Below, in pieces: positions 1-6,627 of a DNA stretch of 11,934 bases. The translations under genes and the position numbers were made by a program. Under the pieces are notes generated by a model. It did no database searches. It worked only from the letters and a program-made list of their open reading frames with translations, and was not told the origin of the DNA. The DNA comes from CAZQIC01 sp964593555 (lineage in GTDB: Bacteria > Bacteroidota > Bacteroidia > JAFLBG01): positions 1-11,934 of the forward strand of contig CAZQIC010000136.1 in the NCBI GenBank assembly GCA_964593555.1. The letters are read 5' to 3'. Numbering within the stretch: the stretch's first letter is position 1; each line of letters opens with the position of its first letter.

Positions 1-20
1 ACGATTTTATTAGATTGTTT

Positions 21-239
21 TTAACATTCTATTTTTAGAACTCCCCTATACAAATCCTCAGGATGAGTTTTGTCTACAGCACTAAATTTTGACCTTTCTT
101 CGTCAGTCCATCCGGTTATTGCTTCCTTGGAAGGACTGCGATATGTGGGCTGGAATTTTTCATTGAGCAGAGCAATGCCTTCCCTGCTATTATTAATAGC
201 GGCAATAAGTTGTGCCTGTGTTAATTCGGATCCCAGCAT
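21..239 (-). pseudogene. Truncated PAS-domain fragment
   Basis: This 72-codon frame reads from an ATG at 239 and resembles the first half of a PAS sensor domain: an alpha-helical lead (AAINNSREGIALLNE), a strand, then ITGWTDEERSKF and HPEDL, which is the usual PAS core pattern in Bacteroidota sensor kinases. A complete PAS domain is about 100-110 residues. Here the frame stops just after HPEDL, without the second half of the beta-sheet and with no kinase or other output domain. The other two minus-strand frames downstream are short and stop-rich to the window edge, so no simple frameshift restores the rest. It is most likely a relic of a larger kinase or PAS protein near the HK gene. A very short single-domain PAS protein is possible but less likely. 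No promoter is obvious upstream. Confidence 0.55.
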
Positions 240-308
240 TATTTATAAGCTTAATACAAATAGAATAAATAGAGACTTAATTGGATATAGACAAATATCT
301 ATTCCTTT

Positions 309-328
309 TGTAGTGGTTTGTACTACAA
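309..328 (+). repeat. 20-bp inverted repeat, left arm
   Basis: TGTAGTGGTTTGTACTACAA here occurs as its exact reverse complement at 872-891. Each arm also has a small internal dyad (GTAGT...ACTAC). The arms bound 583 bp. No matching target-site duplication is visible outside them. Confidence 0.8.
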
Positions 329-473
329 AGTGTAAGTTACTTTTTGATGAGGGTTAGATTTATCTCAAGGCCTGTTCTTGCAAAGGCTTGGAATACTTAG
401 CAAATAAGCTTAAATTTAGCAAAATTTGAAGTTTTGTACCATTGAGTTCGAAGTTTTGTCGCCCGCTCCAGGA

Positions 474-552
474 TTAAATAGACAGAAATTTAACCTGTTG
501 AATTAGAGATAAATCCCGTATGATCAAGTTCGATAATTGCATGCTTTGCTCT
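474..552 (+). repeat. 79-nt element, copy A (inverted copy at 3845-3923)
   Basis: By hand alignment this stretch matches the reverse complement of 3845-3923 without gaps at about 59 of 79 positions. The most conserved blocks are AAATTTAAC, AGAGATAA, AAGTTCGATAA and CTTTGCTCT at the end. The middle ten bases are free to vary. Both copies point towards the kinase/regulator pair, and in both a small GAAA-loop hairpin and a terminator in the same orientation follow. It contains no ORF. It could be part of a small RNA, a regulatory site or the end of a mobile element. Confidence 0.7.
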
Positions 553-570
553 ACAAAGGCGAAAGCCATT

Positions 571-607
571 CCCTCTAAGCAAATAGCTTAGGGGGATTTT
601 TGTTTTC
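571..607 (+). terminator. Rho-independent terminator, twin of the tRNA-fMet terminator
   Basis: The stem CCCTCTAAG / CTTAGGGGG (9 bp, one G-U) has a 7-nt loop and is followed by ATTTTTGTTTT. Both stem arms and the T tract are identical to the terminator behind tRNA-fMet (6863-6899, minus). The sequence just before it, CTACAAAG and then a GGC-GAAA-GCC mini hairpin, also parallels that locus, yet no tRNA lies upstream here. Confidence 0.8.
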
Positions 608-871
608 GGAGGGACAGTTTTTTCATTATATATCCATATTTACATTATCCCATAGCAGCGATTGTAATAATTCATCTGGCATATATTCTTTAAGCGTTCG
701 TTTTCTTCTGTATTTCTACAGTCGGTTTTATTAGGGTCGAAATCCCATTCTTTATAATCGTTTAGTGATTGTGTTTTTCTTTTGTTTGGGGCCGCTGTTT
801 TTGGGAGTTTAAATCCAGATAAGAACCCAATTTGGCCAAAAATTGAGTAGAACGATAGATGCAAGCCTTTC

Positions 872-891
872 TTGTAGTACAAACCACTACA
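872..891 (-). repeat. 20-bp inverted repeat, right arm
   Basis: This is the exact reverse complement of 309-328. Together the arms could be the ends of a decayed small mobile element, or two copies of one regulatory dyad placed in opposite orientation. Confidence 0.8.
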
Positions 892-1173
892 TAAAAATTG
901 AACGGACAACTATTTAATTCCTGCTTTTTATAGCGTTGCTTTGTTTTGTATTAAGATTGAATATACCTGCACCAATTAAAATCTATACTCCTTTCTAATG
1001 TCTTGCCAAAAATGCGGGTGAAATACCCCAAACATTTTCTAAGCATTCACCCTTCGTACTTCCACATCGTTAACTGCTTTGCAACCTAATGCTTACGGTG
1101 AATAATTCTTACGAACTCCATGTAAGGAAATTGCAGCCATTATTATAAATTATTCATTTTAAAATCAAGAAAT

Positions 1174-3169
1174 ATGAACAAAGGGAAAAAACCGGATGAA
1201 TTAATCATTGCCAACAAAAAACTACTGTTTCAATATGGAGAAAAAAGAAAACGTGCTGCAGAGTTAGTGATAGCTAACAAGGAACTGATATTTCAAAATA
1301 AAGAGAAAGCAAAACGTGCAGCGGAACTGGTAATTGCCAATAAGGAATTGATATTCCAGAATAAAGAGAAAGCGAAACGCGCAGCAGAATTGATCGCTGC
1401 TAATAAAGAACTGATATTCCAGAATAAAGAGAAAGCAAAACGTGCAGCAGAATTANNNNNNNNNNNNNNNNNNNNNNNNNNNNNNNNNNNNNNNNNNNNN
1501 NNNNNNNNNNNNNNNNNNNNNNNNNNNNNNNNNNNNNNNNNNNNNNNNNNNNNNNATCGTTGCTAACAAAGAACTGATATTCCAGAATAAAGAGAAAGCA
1601 AAACGCGCAGCAGAATTAATCGTTGCTAACAAAAAATTGATCTTCCAGAATAAAGAGAAAGCAAAACGTGCAGCAGAATTAATCGTTGCTAACAAAGAAC
1701 TGATATTCCAGAATAAAGAGAAAGCAAAACGCGCAGTAGAATTAATCGTTGCTAACAAAAAATTGATCTTCCAGAATGAAGAAAAAGCAAAACGCGCAGC
1801 AGAATTGACTATTGCTAACAAAGAATTGATCTTCCAGAATAAAGAGAAAGCAAAACGTGCAGCGGAACTGACTATTGCTAACAAAGAACTTGCTTTTCAA
1901 AATACGGAAAAGGGAAAACGTGCAGCAGAGTTGATCATTGCGAATAAGGAACTCCTCTTTCAAAATAGAGAGAAAGAAAAACGTGCGGTAGAGTTATCAA
2001 TTGCAAACAAGGAACTTAAAATAGCGGGAGAGAAGATAAGGGAAAGTGAACGGATCTATAAAACCATTGCATCCAGTATTCCGGGTTCAATGATCTGCCT
2101 GCTTGACCGCGACTACAGGTATTTACTGATGGAAGGTGATATGTTGGAAAAATTAGGGTATTCAAAGGAAATTTTTTTAGGAAACAAAGCAAAAGATGTG
2201 TGGTCTCCCGAACTCTATATTCAGGGGTTAGAGGATTTTAAACGGGTTTTCAACGGAGAGGTTTTTACCACAGAAGATGACTTAGGAGAGCACCATACGA
2301 TTACAAAGTTTGTCCCATTAAAAGATGAAAATGACAAGGTGTACTCATGTATGGTTGTGGTGATTGACGTAACTGAATTAAAAAAAGCAGAGAGGCAAAT
2401 TGCAGAATTGAATATTGGCTTAGAACATAAGATTGTGGAGCGTACTGCCCAGTTACAGGCAGTTAACAAGGAATTGGAATCTTTTTCTTATTCTGTTTCA
2501 CACGATTTACGGGCTCCGCTGAGAGCTATTAATGGCTTCACACAGATACTGGTGGAAGATTACCAGGAAAAATTGGATGAGGAGGCCAGGGACGTGCTGA
2601 GTGTAATAATAGACAATTCGAAAAAAATGGGGCTATTGATAGATAACCTGCTTGAATTTTCCCGTATCGGGAAGCAGGGTATTTCAGTTATGAATGTCGG
2701 GATGAAAGAACTTGCAGATTCTGTTGTTGCAGAATTAAAACAGGAATATCCAAATACGGAACATCAAGTCAATGTAAAAATGTTAGAAAATATTAAGGGA
2801 GATAAAAACATGTTAAAGCAGGTACTTATCAATCTCATTTCAAATGCACTAAAATATTCAGGCAAAAAGAAAGAAGCCATGATTGAGATAGGATCATATA
2901 AAAAAGACAATCATTACATCTATTATATAAAAGATAATGGAGTTGGATTTGATATGCTCTATTACGATAAGTTATTCGGTGTTTTTCAACGTCTGCACAG
3001 CACAGATGAATTTGAAGGGACGGGAGTTGGCCTTGCTATTGTTCAAAGAATCATTACAAAACATGGAGGTAAAGTATGGGCAGAAGGCAAAGTCAACGAA
3101 GGCGCCTGTTTTTATTTTTCATTGCCAATTTTTAAATCTATCTCCCCTCAGGCAGATAAAAACAATTAA
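1174..3169 (+). CDS. Soluble PAS sensor histidine kinase with 21-residue N-terminal repeats (contains assembly gap)
   Basis: This is the sensor half of a two-component system. The ATG at 1174 opens a run of 21-residue repeats of type AAELxxANKELxFQNKEKAKR, predicted as one long coiled coil. A PAS domain follows (about nt 2040-2390), then a short coil, a HisKA dimerisation box (SVSHDLRAPLRA, phospho-His codon 2501-2503) and a HATPase_c domain with N box LINLISNALKYS (near 2830), G1 DNGVGFD (2932-2952) and G2 GTGVGLAIV (near 3018). No membrane segment or signal peptide is seen, so it should be cytosolic. The 100-N run at 1456-1555 breaks the repeats. The codon phase on its two sides (ends GAA TTA, resumes ATC GTT) shows one gene whose missing length is a multiple of three. 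The visible part encodes 631 residues. The receiver gene follows 17 bp downstream and is the likely phosphotransfer partner. The stimulus is unknown. Confidence 0.93.
1195..2025 (+). repeat. Tandem 63-nt (21-residue) repeats in the kinase
   Basis: At least 11 full units plus a degenerate last one are visible: four before the gap, seven after it. The central units are almost identical at DNA level, while the outer ones have drifted (first unit LLFQYGEKRKR, last LSIANKELKIAG). After the gap, units alternate NKEL and NKKL, giving a 126-nt second-order repeat (1556-1681 and 1682-1807). Since 21 is three heptads, each added unit lengthens the coil without changing its phase. Confidence 0.95.
1456..1555. 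other. Assembly gap of 100 N inside the repeat array
   Basis: Exactly 100 N, the usual placeholder for unknown length. It sits between two in-phase repeat halves, so it probably hides a collapsed number of 63-nt units (possibly none) and not a separate sequence. Confidence 0.9.
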
Positions 3170-3186
3170 TCCTAAAAACAATAATC

Positions 3187-3642
3187 ATGGAAACCGCAAA
3201 CATTGAGATCCTTCTTGTAGAAGACAACCAATCAGATGCAAAGCTTACTATAAGAACTTTGAAAAAACATCATCTTGCCAATAACTTGATCCATCTAAGC
3301 GACGGAGCTCAGGCATTAGATTTTATTTTCGGGAAAGGAGAATATGAGGGGAGAGATATTACGAACAAGCCTAATGTTATATTTCTTGATATAAAGATGC
3401 CGAAAGTAAACGGACTGGAGGTACTCCGCACAATTAAAAATGACGAACGTACAAAATCGATACCTGTAGTTATGATGACTTCGTCAAAAGAAGAGCAGGA
3501 TATTGTTGAGAGCCAAAAACTTGGTGCAAACAGTTACGTTGTTAAACCTGTAGGCTTCGATAATTTTTCCAAGGCTGTAGCTGAATTGGGATATTATTGG
3601 CTTGTAGTTAATAGTAATCCAAGCCAATATCTACGATCGTGA
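3187..3642 (+). CDS. Single-domain response regulator, Rcp1-type CheY-like receiver
   Basis: This 151-residue protein is a lone receiver domain with no output domain. The acidic pair E12-D13 lies in LLVEDN, the phospho-acceptor is D68 in FLDIKMP, the switch residue T98 is in VMMTSS, and K120 is in VVKPVGF. The long beta2-beta3 region with LDFIFGKGEYEGRD is typical of the Rcp1 family that partners bacteriophytochrome-like and PAS soluble kinases. The ATG at 3187 is 17 bp after the kinase stop, so the two are surely cotranscribed and this is the likely acceptor of its phosphate. With no DNA-binding part, it must act through protein contacts or as a phosphate sink. The C-terminal tail after GYYWLVVN is ordinary for the family. 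Confidence 0.93.
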   Translation: METANIEILLVEDNQSDAKLTIRTLKKHHLANNLIHLSDGAQALDFIFGKGEYEGRDITNKPNVIFLDIKMPKVNGLEVLRTIKNDERTKSIPVVMMTSSKEEQDIVESQKLGANSYVVKPVGFDNFSKAVAELGYYWLVVNSNPSQYLRS

Positions 3643-3716
3643 AATACACTGTTATCGAACTCCAAAAATAAATTCAATAATTCGCTATATGTCGCAATTG
3701 GCGGGAAGTTTAGAGC

Positions 3717-3759
3717 AAAAAAAATGCGGACTTTCAAGTAGTAAACTTGAAAAGTCCGC
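3717..3759 (-). terminator. Minus-strand rho-independent terminator
   Basis: Arms 3726-3739 (GCGGACTTTCAAGT) and 3745-3759 pair over 14 bp with one bulged A and a 5-nt loop. On the minus strand the hairpin is followed by eight T (A run 3717-3724). In the plus direction only TTT follows, so it is a weaker stop for the kinase/regulator operon. No annotated minus-strand gene feeds it. Confidence 0.75.
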
Positions 3760-3844
3760 TTTAGTAGTGGGCCCGGACTTCCCGCAATATACCTTTCGGT
3801 ATTTGCAGAATAAACTTCTCGTCCGTCTATTATCTAAACGAAGA

Positions 3845-3923
3845 AGAGCAAAGTAGTCAGTTATCGAACTTTATTTTTAAAAAATTATCTCTGATTCAGG
3901 ATGTTAAATTTTTGGCTATTTGA
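3845..3923 (-). repeat. 79-nt element, copy C (inverted copy of 474-552)
   Basis: The reverse complement aligns ungapped to 474-552 at about 75 percent identity, with AGTTCGATAA and CTTTGCTCT fully kept. It lies just upstream of the HMA-AraC gene, but its shared orientation with the following hairpin and terminator points to minus-strand transcription, away from that gene. Confidence 0.7.
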
Positions 3924-3950
3924 ACTTAAACAAAGCTCTACCTTTACGGT

Positions 3951-4511
3951 ATGAAGCTTTATATTAAACATATGGTTTGCAGCCGCTGCAAAATGGCAGT
4001 TAAGGCTGAGCTTGAAAAAGCAGGGCTTAAACCTTTGAGTATTGAATTAGGCGAAATAGAAATCAAAGAGAATGCTACTATATCACAACGGGAAAAACTC
4101 GATGTTTCACTAAGGCAGTTGGGGTTTGAATTAATAGGCGATAAGAAAAGCCGTATAATCGAAAAAATAAAAAACAGTATCATTAAACTTGTGCATCATA
4201 CTGATGATGAACTTAAAATCAAGCTCTCAAATTATCTCTCTGAACAGCTTCATTATGACTATACCTACCTAAGCAATTTGTTTTCGGAGGTGGAAGGCAC
4301 GACCATCGAGAAATATTTCATATTTCAAAGAGTAGAAAAAGTAAAGGAACTACTCGTTTATGATGAACTTTCGCTTTCAGAAATTGCGTATAAATTAGGA
4401 TACAGCAGTGTGGCATATCTTTCCAGTCAGTTTAAAAAGATTACCGGACTTACCCCCTCATTCTATAAGTCACTCAAAGCGCATAAACGCAGAAATATAG
4501 AGGAACTGTGA
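3951..4511 (+). CDS. HMA-AraC fusion, probable metal-responsive transcription regulator
   Basis: The 186-residue protein has an N-terminal heavy-metal-associated-like domain (about 1-66) with the metal motif HMVCSRC (C10, C13), then a linker, then an AraC/XylS-type DNA-binding domain (about 78-178). The two helix-turn-helix units are seen in YDYTYLSNLFSEVEG and LSLSEIAYKLGYSSVAYLSSQFKKITGLTPSFYK. AraC regulators usually carry a large cupin-like effector domain; here the HMA-like fold takes that place, so the same chain can bind a soft metal such as Cu(I) and DNA. The next gene also carries an HMA domain, and a direct repeat of AraC type begins at this gene's stop codon, so control of the downstream pair is very likely. 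The ATG at 3951 is the only start that keeps the whole HMA strand. Copper is inferred, not shown. Confidence 0.88.
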   Translation: MKLYIKHMVCSRCKMAVKAELEKAGLKPLSIELGEIEIKENATISQREKLDVSLRQLGFELIGDKKSRIIEKIKNSIIKLVHHTDDELKIKLSNYLSEQLHYDYTYLSNLFSEVEGTTIEKYFIFQRVEKVKELLVYDELSLSEIAYKLGYSSVAYLSSQFKKITGLTPSFYKSLKAHKRRNIEEL

Positions 4512-4541
4512 ATTTCATAAAGCAAGTCTAAAATTTCATAA
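4511..4541 (+). promoter_or_regulatory. Probable operator: direct repeat AATTTCATAA, 21-bp period
   Basis: AATTTCATAA occurs at 4511-4520 and again at 4532-4541. The 21-bp spacing (two helical turns) is the usual arrangement of AraC-family half sites. It ends about 22 bp before the -7 box of the next gene, a position suited to activation by the HMA-AraC protein. Confidence 0.65.
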
Positions 4542-4563
4542 TAAAGAAATCGAAGCTTGGCTA

Positions 4564-4571
4564 TATTTTTG
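4564..4571 (+). promoter_or_regulatory. -7 promoter box TATTTTTG
   Basis: Exact match to the Bacteroidota TAnnTTTG box. No good -33 TTTG is found at the right distance, as expected for an activator-dependent promoter. The transcript would begin near 4578, which rules out the GTG at 4571 and favours the ATG at 4595 as start of the following gene. Confidence 0.6.
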
Positions 4572-4594
4572 TGTCATACTCTATACCAAGAACT

Positions 4595-5314
4595 ATGACA
4601 CACACCTATCAAATAACCGGCATGACCTGCGAGAATTGCGAAGCGAAGGTAAAAAGCAGTTTATTATTACTGCCGGATATTACTTCGGTGGAAGTTTCAA
4701 GGGAAAACAATACAGCTACCATTACAATGGATAAGCATATTGCACTGTTTGACCTGCAAAAAGCTCTGGGCAATGAGAAATATCAGATAATGCCAATACA
4801 CCATAGTGAAACGGCTGAACAGGCTAAAAACTGGTTTACAACCTATAAACCCATTCTGATTATTTTTTCCTATATCACATTGATTACACTGTTAATCCAG
4901 CTTTCCAATCCTGTATTTGATTTCATGCAATGGATGCAGCATTTTATGGCTGGTTTCTTTTTAAGTTTTTCTTTCTTTAAAATGCTCGATCTTCCGGCAT
5001 TCGCAGATAGCTATGCTACTTATGATATAATTGCCAAGCGTTTCAGAGGATGGGGCTTTATCTATGCTTTTATTGAACTTGGACTAGGCTTTGCATACGC
5101 GATTAACCTTCACCCTTTTGCCACTAATGCAATCACTTTTTTAATTATGGGAATAAGTACCATTGGAGTATTACAAAGTGTGCTTAATAAAAGAAAAATT
5201 CAATGTGCTTGCCTGGGAGCTGTCTTTAATCTACCCATGAGTACGATTACTCTTACTGAAGATTTACTAATGGTACTTATGGCTGGAATATCACTTTTAA
5301 TTATGTACCTATGA
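4595..5314 (+). CDS. HMA domain fused to MauE/DoxX-like membrane protein
   Basis: The protein (239 residues from ATG 4595) begins with a classical HMA domain: YQITGMTCENCEAKVK with C12 and C15, about 68 residues. Then come about five hydrophobic segments: PILIIFSYITLITLLIQL, MAGFFLSFSFFKML, FIYAFIELGLGFAYAI, ITFLIMGISTIGVL and LLMVLMAGISLLIMYL. The membrane part with CACLG after the fourth segment resembles MauE-type redox-associated membrane proteins, where the CxC pair may take part in thiol exchange. A GTG at 4571 would add eight residues, but it overlaps the promoter box. The stop overlaps the next ATG (ATGA), so the two are translationally coupled. A role in metal (copper) handling at the inner membrane is inferred from the HMA domain and the neighbours; transport is not shown. 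Confidence 0.82.
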   Translation: MTHTYQITGMTCENCEAKVKSSLLLLPDITSVEVSRENNTATITMDKHIALFDLQKALGNEKYQIMPIHHSETAEQAKNWFTTYKPILIIFSYITLITLLIQLSNPVFDFMQWMQHFMAGFFLSFSFFKMLDLPAFADSYATYDIIAKRFRGWGFIYAFIELGLGFAYAINLHPFATNAITFLIMGISTIGVLQSVLNKRKIQCACLGAVFNLPMSTITLTEDLLMVLMAGISLLIMYL

Positions 5315-6627
5315 AACTTTTTCATACAATAACCACATTGCTTTTTCTTGTTGAGTTTTCTTTATTAGCCCAGCACGAAAGCCATGATATGGGACATAAC
5401 ATGCACATAGATTCGATAGCAATGCCTACTATGAGCCATGCTTATTCCTTAAATCTTCCTATGAATAGAAATGGTTCCGGGACAGGATGGCTTCCCGATT
5501 CTACTCCTATGTTTGGTTATATGATACATTCTGAAAAATGGATGTATATGATACATGGTAATATTTTTTTCAGGTACAATAAACAGGACATTACCAATAA
5601 AGGAACAAGAGGAAGCGAAAAATGGGATGCACCGAACTGGCTCATGGCTATGGGACAGAGAAAAGTTGGTAAGAAAGGGTTATTTCATTTCAGCACTATG
5701 TTTTCACTCGACAATGTGATAGCAGGAGGTTCAGGATACCCTCTGCTTTTTCAGACGGGAGAAACATTTGATGGTAAACTATTAGTAGACCGCCAGCACC
5801 CACATGATTTATTTTCAGAGCTATCGGTAAGCTATGCTTATTCAATTAATCGCAAAACGGATATTTATTTTTATTTAGGTTATCCCGGAGAGCCTGCATT
5901 AGGTTCGGTAGCTTTTATGCACCGCGTTTCATCTCTGTATAATCCCGATGCTCCGTTAAGTCATCATTGGAATGATGGAACACACATTACTTTTGGCGTT
6001 GCTACATTAGGAATACGATACGGCAAATTTAAACTGGAAGGTTCTTCCTTTACAGGACGAGAACCGGATGAAAACAGATACGATTTTGATAAACCCCGAT
6101 TTGATTCTTATAGCGGAAGATTATCGTTCAATCCAACTGTTAACTGGTCATTTCAGGTATCACAAGGATTTGTAAAAAGTCCGGAAGTATTACATCCTGA
6201 CGAAGATGTTAACCGCACTACAGCTTCTGCAATTTATAGCTTGCCTTTGAGCAGTAACAAATTTCTAAGTTCAACTGCGCTATACGGATTAAACAGTGGG
6301 CACGAAAATGAAGATGCAGTATTATTGGAAGCAGCATTGGTGCTAAACAGATTAGCAATTTACTCAAGATATGAGCGGGTGGAGAAATCGGCAGAGGAAT
6401 TGGATTTGCAACAGTTTGTAAATGGCGTTACACCGATTTTTCCTGTAAACGCTTTAACAGTCGGATTAAGCTATGATGCTATTCGTTCTAAAGCTTTAAA
6501 TATGGCTATTGGAGCACAAGGATCTTTTTTTTCTGCTGATAGCCGCTTGGATAATATCTATGGTAAAAACCCTCTGTCTGCCGAAGTTTATGTTCGTATT
6601 TATCCGCCGGGAATGAGAATGAAATAA
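5311..6627 (+). CDS. His/Met-rich outer-membrane protein of the metal-response operon
   Basis: This 438-residue protein has a signal peptide (MKLFHTITTLLFLVEFSLLA, cut probably before QHESHD). A His/Met-rich stretch follows (HESHDMGHNMH, then MPTMSHAY), as in periplasmic or outer-membrane copper-binding proteins. The rest is rich in alternating aromatic/polar strands (WMYMIHGNIFFRYN, ISYAY-like repeats, FKLEGSSFTGREPDENRYDFD), consistent with a beta-barrel. YPLLFQTGETFDGKLLVDRQHPHDLF is a block I recall from an uncharacterised family near copper-resistance genes in several phyla. The last residues, PGMRMK, are again Met-rich. It overlaps the upstream HMA-MauE gene by 4 bp, so it belongs to the same operon. 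The likely role is metal binding or passage at the outer membrane; the exact function is unknown. Confidence 0.82.
   Translation: MKLFHTITTLLFLVEFSLLAQHESHDMGHNMHIDSIAMPTMSHAYSLNLPMNRNGSGTGWLPDSTPMFGYMIHSEKWMYMIHGNIFFRYNKQDITNKGTRGSEKWDAPNWLMAMGQRKVGKKGLFHFSTMFSLDNVIAGGSGYPLLFQTGETFDGKLLVDRQHPHDLFSELSVSYAYSINRKTDIYFYLGYPGEPALGSVAFMHRVSSLYNPDAPLSHHWNDGTHITFGVATLGIRYGKFKLEGSSFTGREPDENRYDFDKPRFDSYSGRLSFNPTVNWSFQVSQGFVKSPEVLHPDEDVNRTTASAIYSLPLSSNKFLSSTALYGLNSGHENEDAVLLEAALVLNRLAIYSRYERVEKSAEELDLQQFVNGVTPIFPVNALTVGLSYDAIRSKALNMAIGAQGSFFSADSRLDNIYGKNPLSAEVYVRIYPPGMRMK

Larger units (their letters stand above)
240..1173. other. Long gene-poor stretch between PAS relic and kinase
   Basis: I see no convincing gene in these 934 bp. 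Two open frames exist, but the longer minus one (640-909) depends on a TTG start, has odd composition and matches nothing I recognise. The stretch holds a perfect 20-bp inverted repeat (309-328 with 872-891), a short direct repeat GAAGTTTTGT at 429 and 450, a 79-nt element (474-552) repeated inverted beyond the response regulator, and a plus-strand terminator at 571-607. The last 150 bp before the kinase are AT-rich and presumably carry its promoter, but no clear TAnnTTTG box is visible. The mix of repeats and relics suggests an accessory, rearranged region. Confidence 0.6.
3643..3950. other. Intergenic region with nested inverted repeats and 79-nt element copy C
   Basis: No gene is seen in these 308 bp. 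Reading right to left (minus strand), it holds the second copy of the 79-nt element, a five-bp GAAA-loop hairpin (3789-3802), a tRNA-3'-end-like string (3760-3780) and a terminator with a T8 tail. An outer inverted repeat GCGGGAAGT / ACTTCCCGC (3701-3709, 3777-3785) encloses the terminator. The order element, hairpin, terminator matches copy A, which suggests a minus-strand transcript of roughly 200 nt. The regulator's own promoter presumably overlaps the right end: TTTG at 3919 and TACCTTTA at 3939 are a weak candidate. Confidence 0.5.

Noticed and set aside
70..357. 95-codon plus-strand frame
   Set aside because: It is the shadow of the PAS fragment on the opposite strand and runs into the inverted repeat; composition is not protein-like.
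640..909. 89-codon minus-strand frame
   Set aside because: It needs a TTG start, has no recognisable domain, includes one arm of the 20-bp inverted repeat, and ends in an unusual Cys/Asn-rich string. I treat it as chance or decayed sequence.
1016..1052. GGGTGAA / TTCACCC inverted repeat before the kinase
   Set aside because: Seven bp with a loop of over 20 nt and no T tract; too weak to call a terminator or operator.
1453..1963. Long minus-strand frames across the kinase repeats
   Set aside because: They are mirror frames of the 63-nt repeat, which stays open on both strands because of its periodicity.
1195..2025. Possible CRISPR array
   Set aside because: The repeats are head to tail without unique spacers, encode a continuous 21-residue protein unit and lie inside a kinase gene.
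3651..3870. GTTATCGAACT at 3651 and 3860 as direct repeats of a mobile element
   Set aside because: Only 11 bp agree and the flanks do not align, so chance is a fair explanation despite the link to the 79-nt element.
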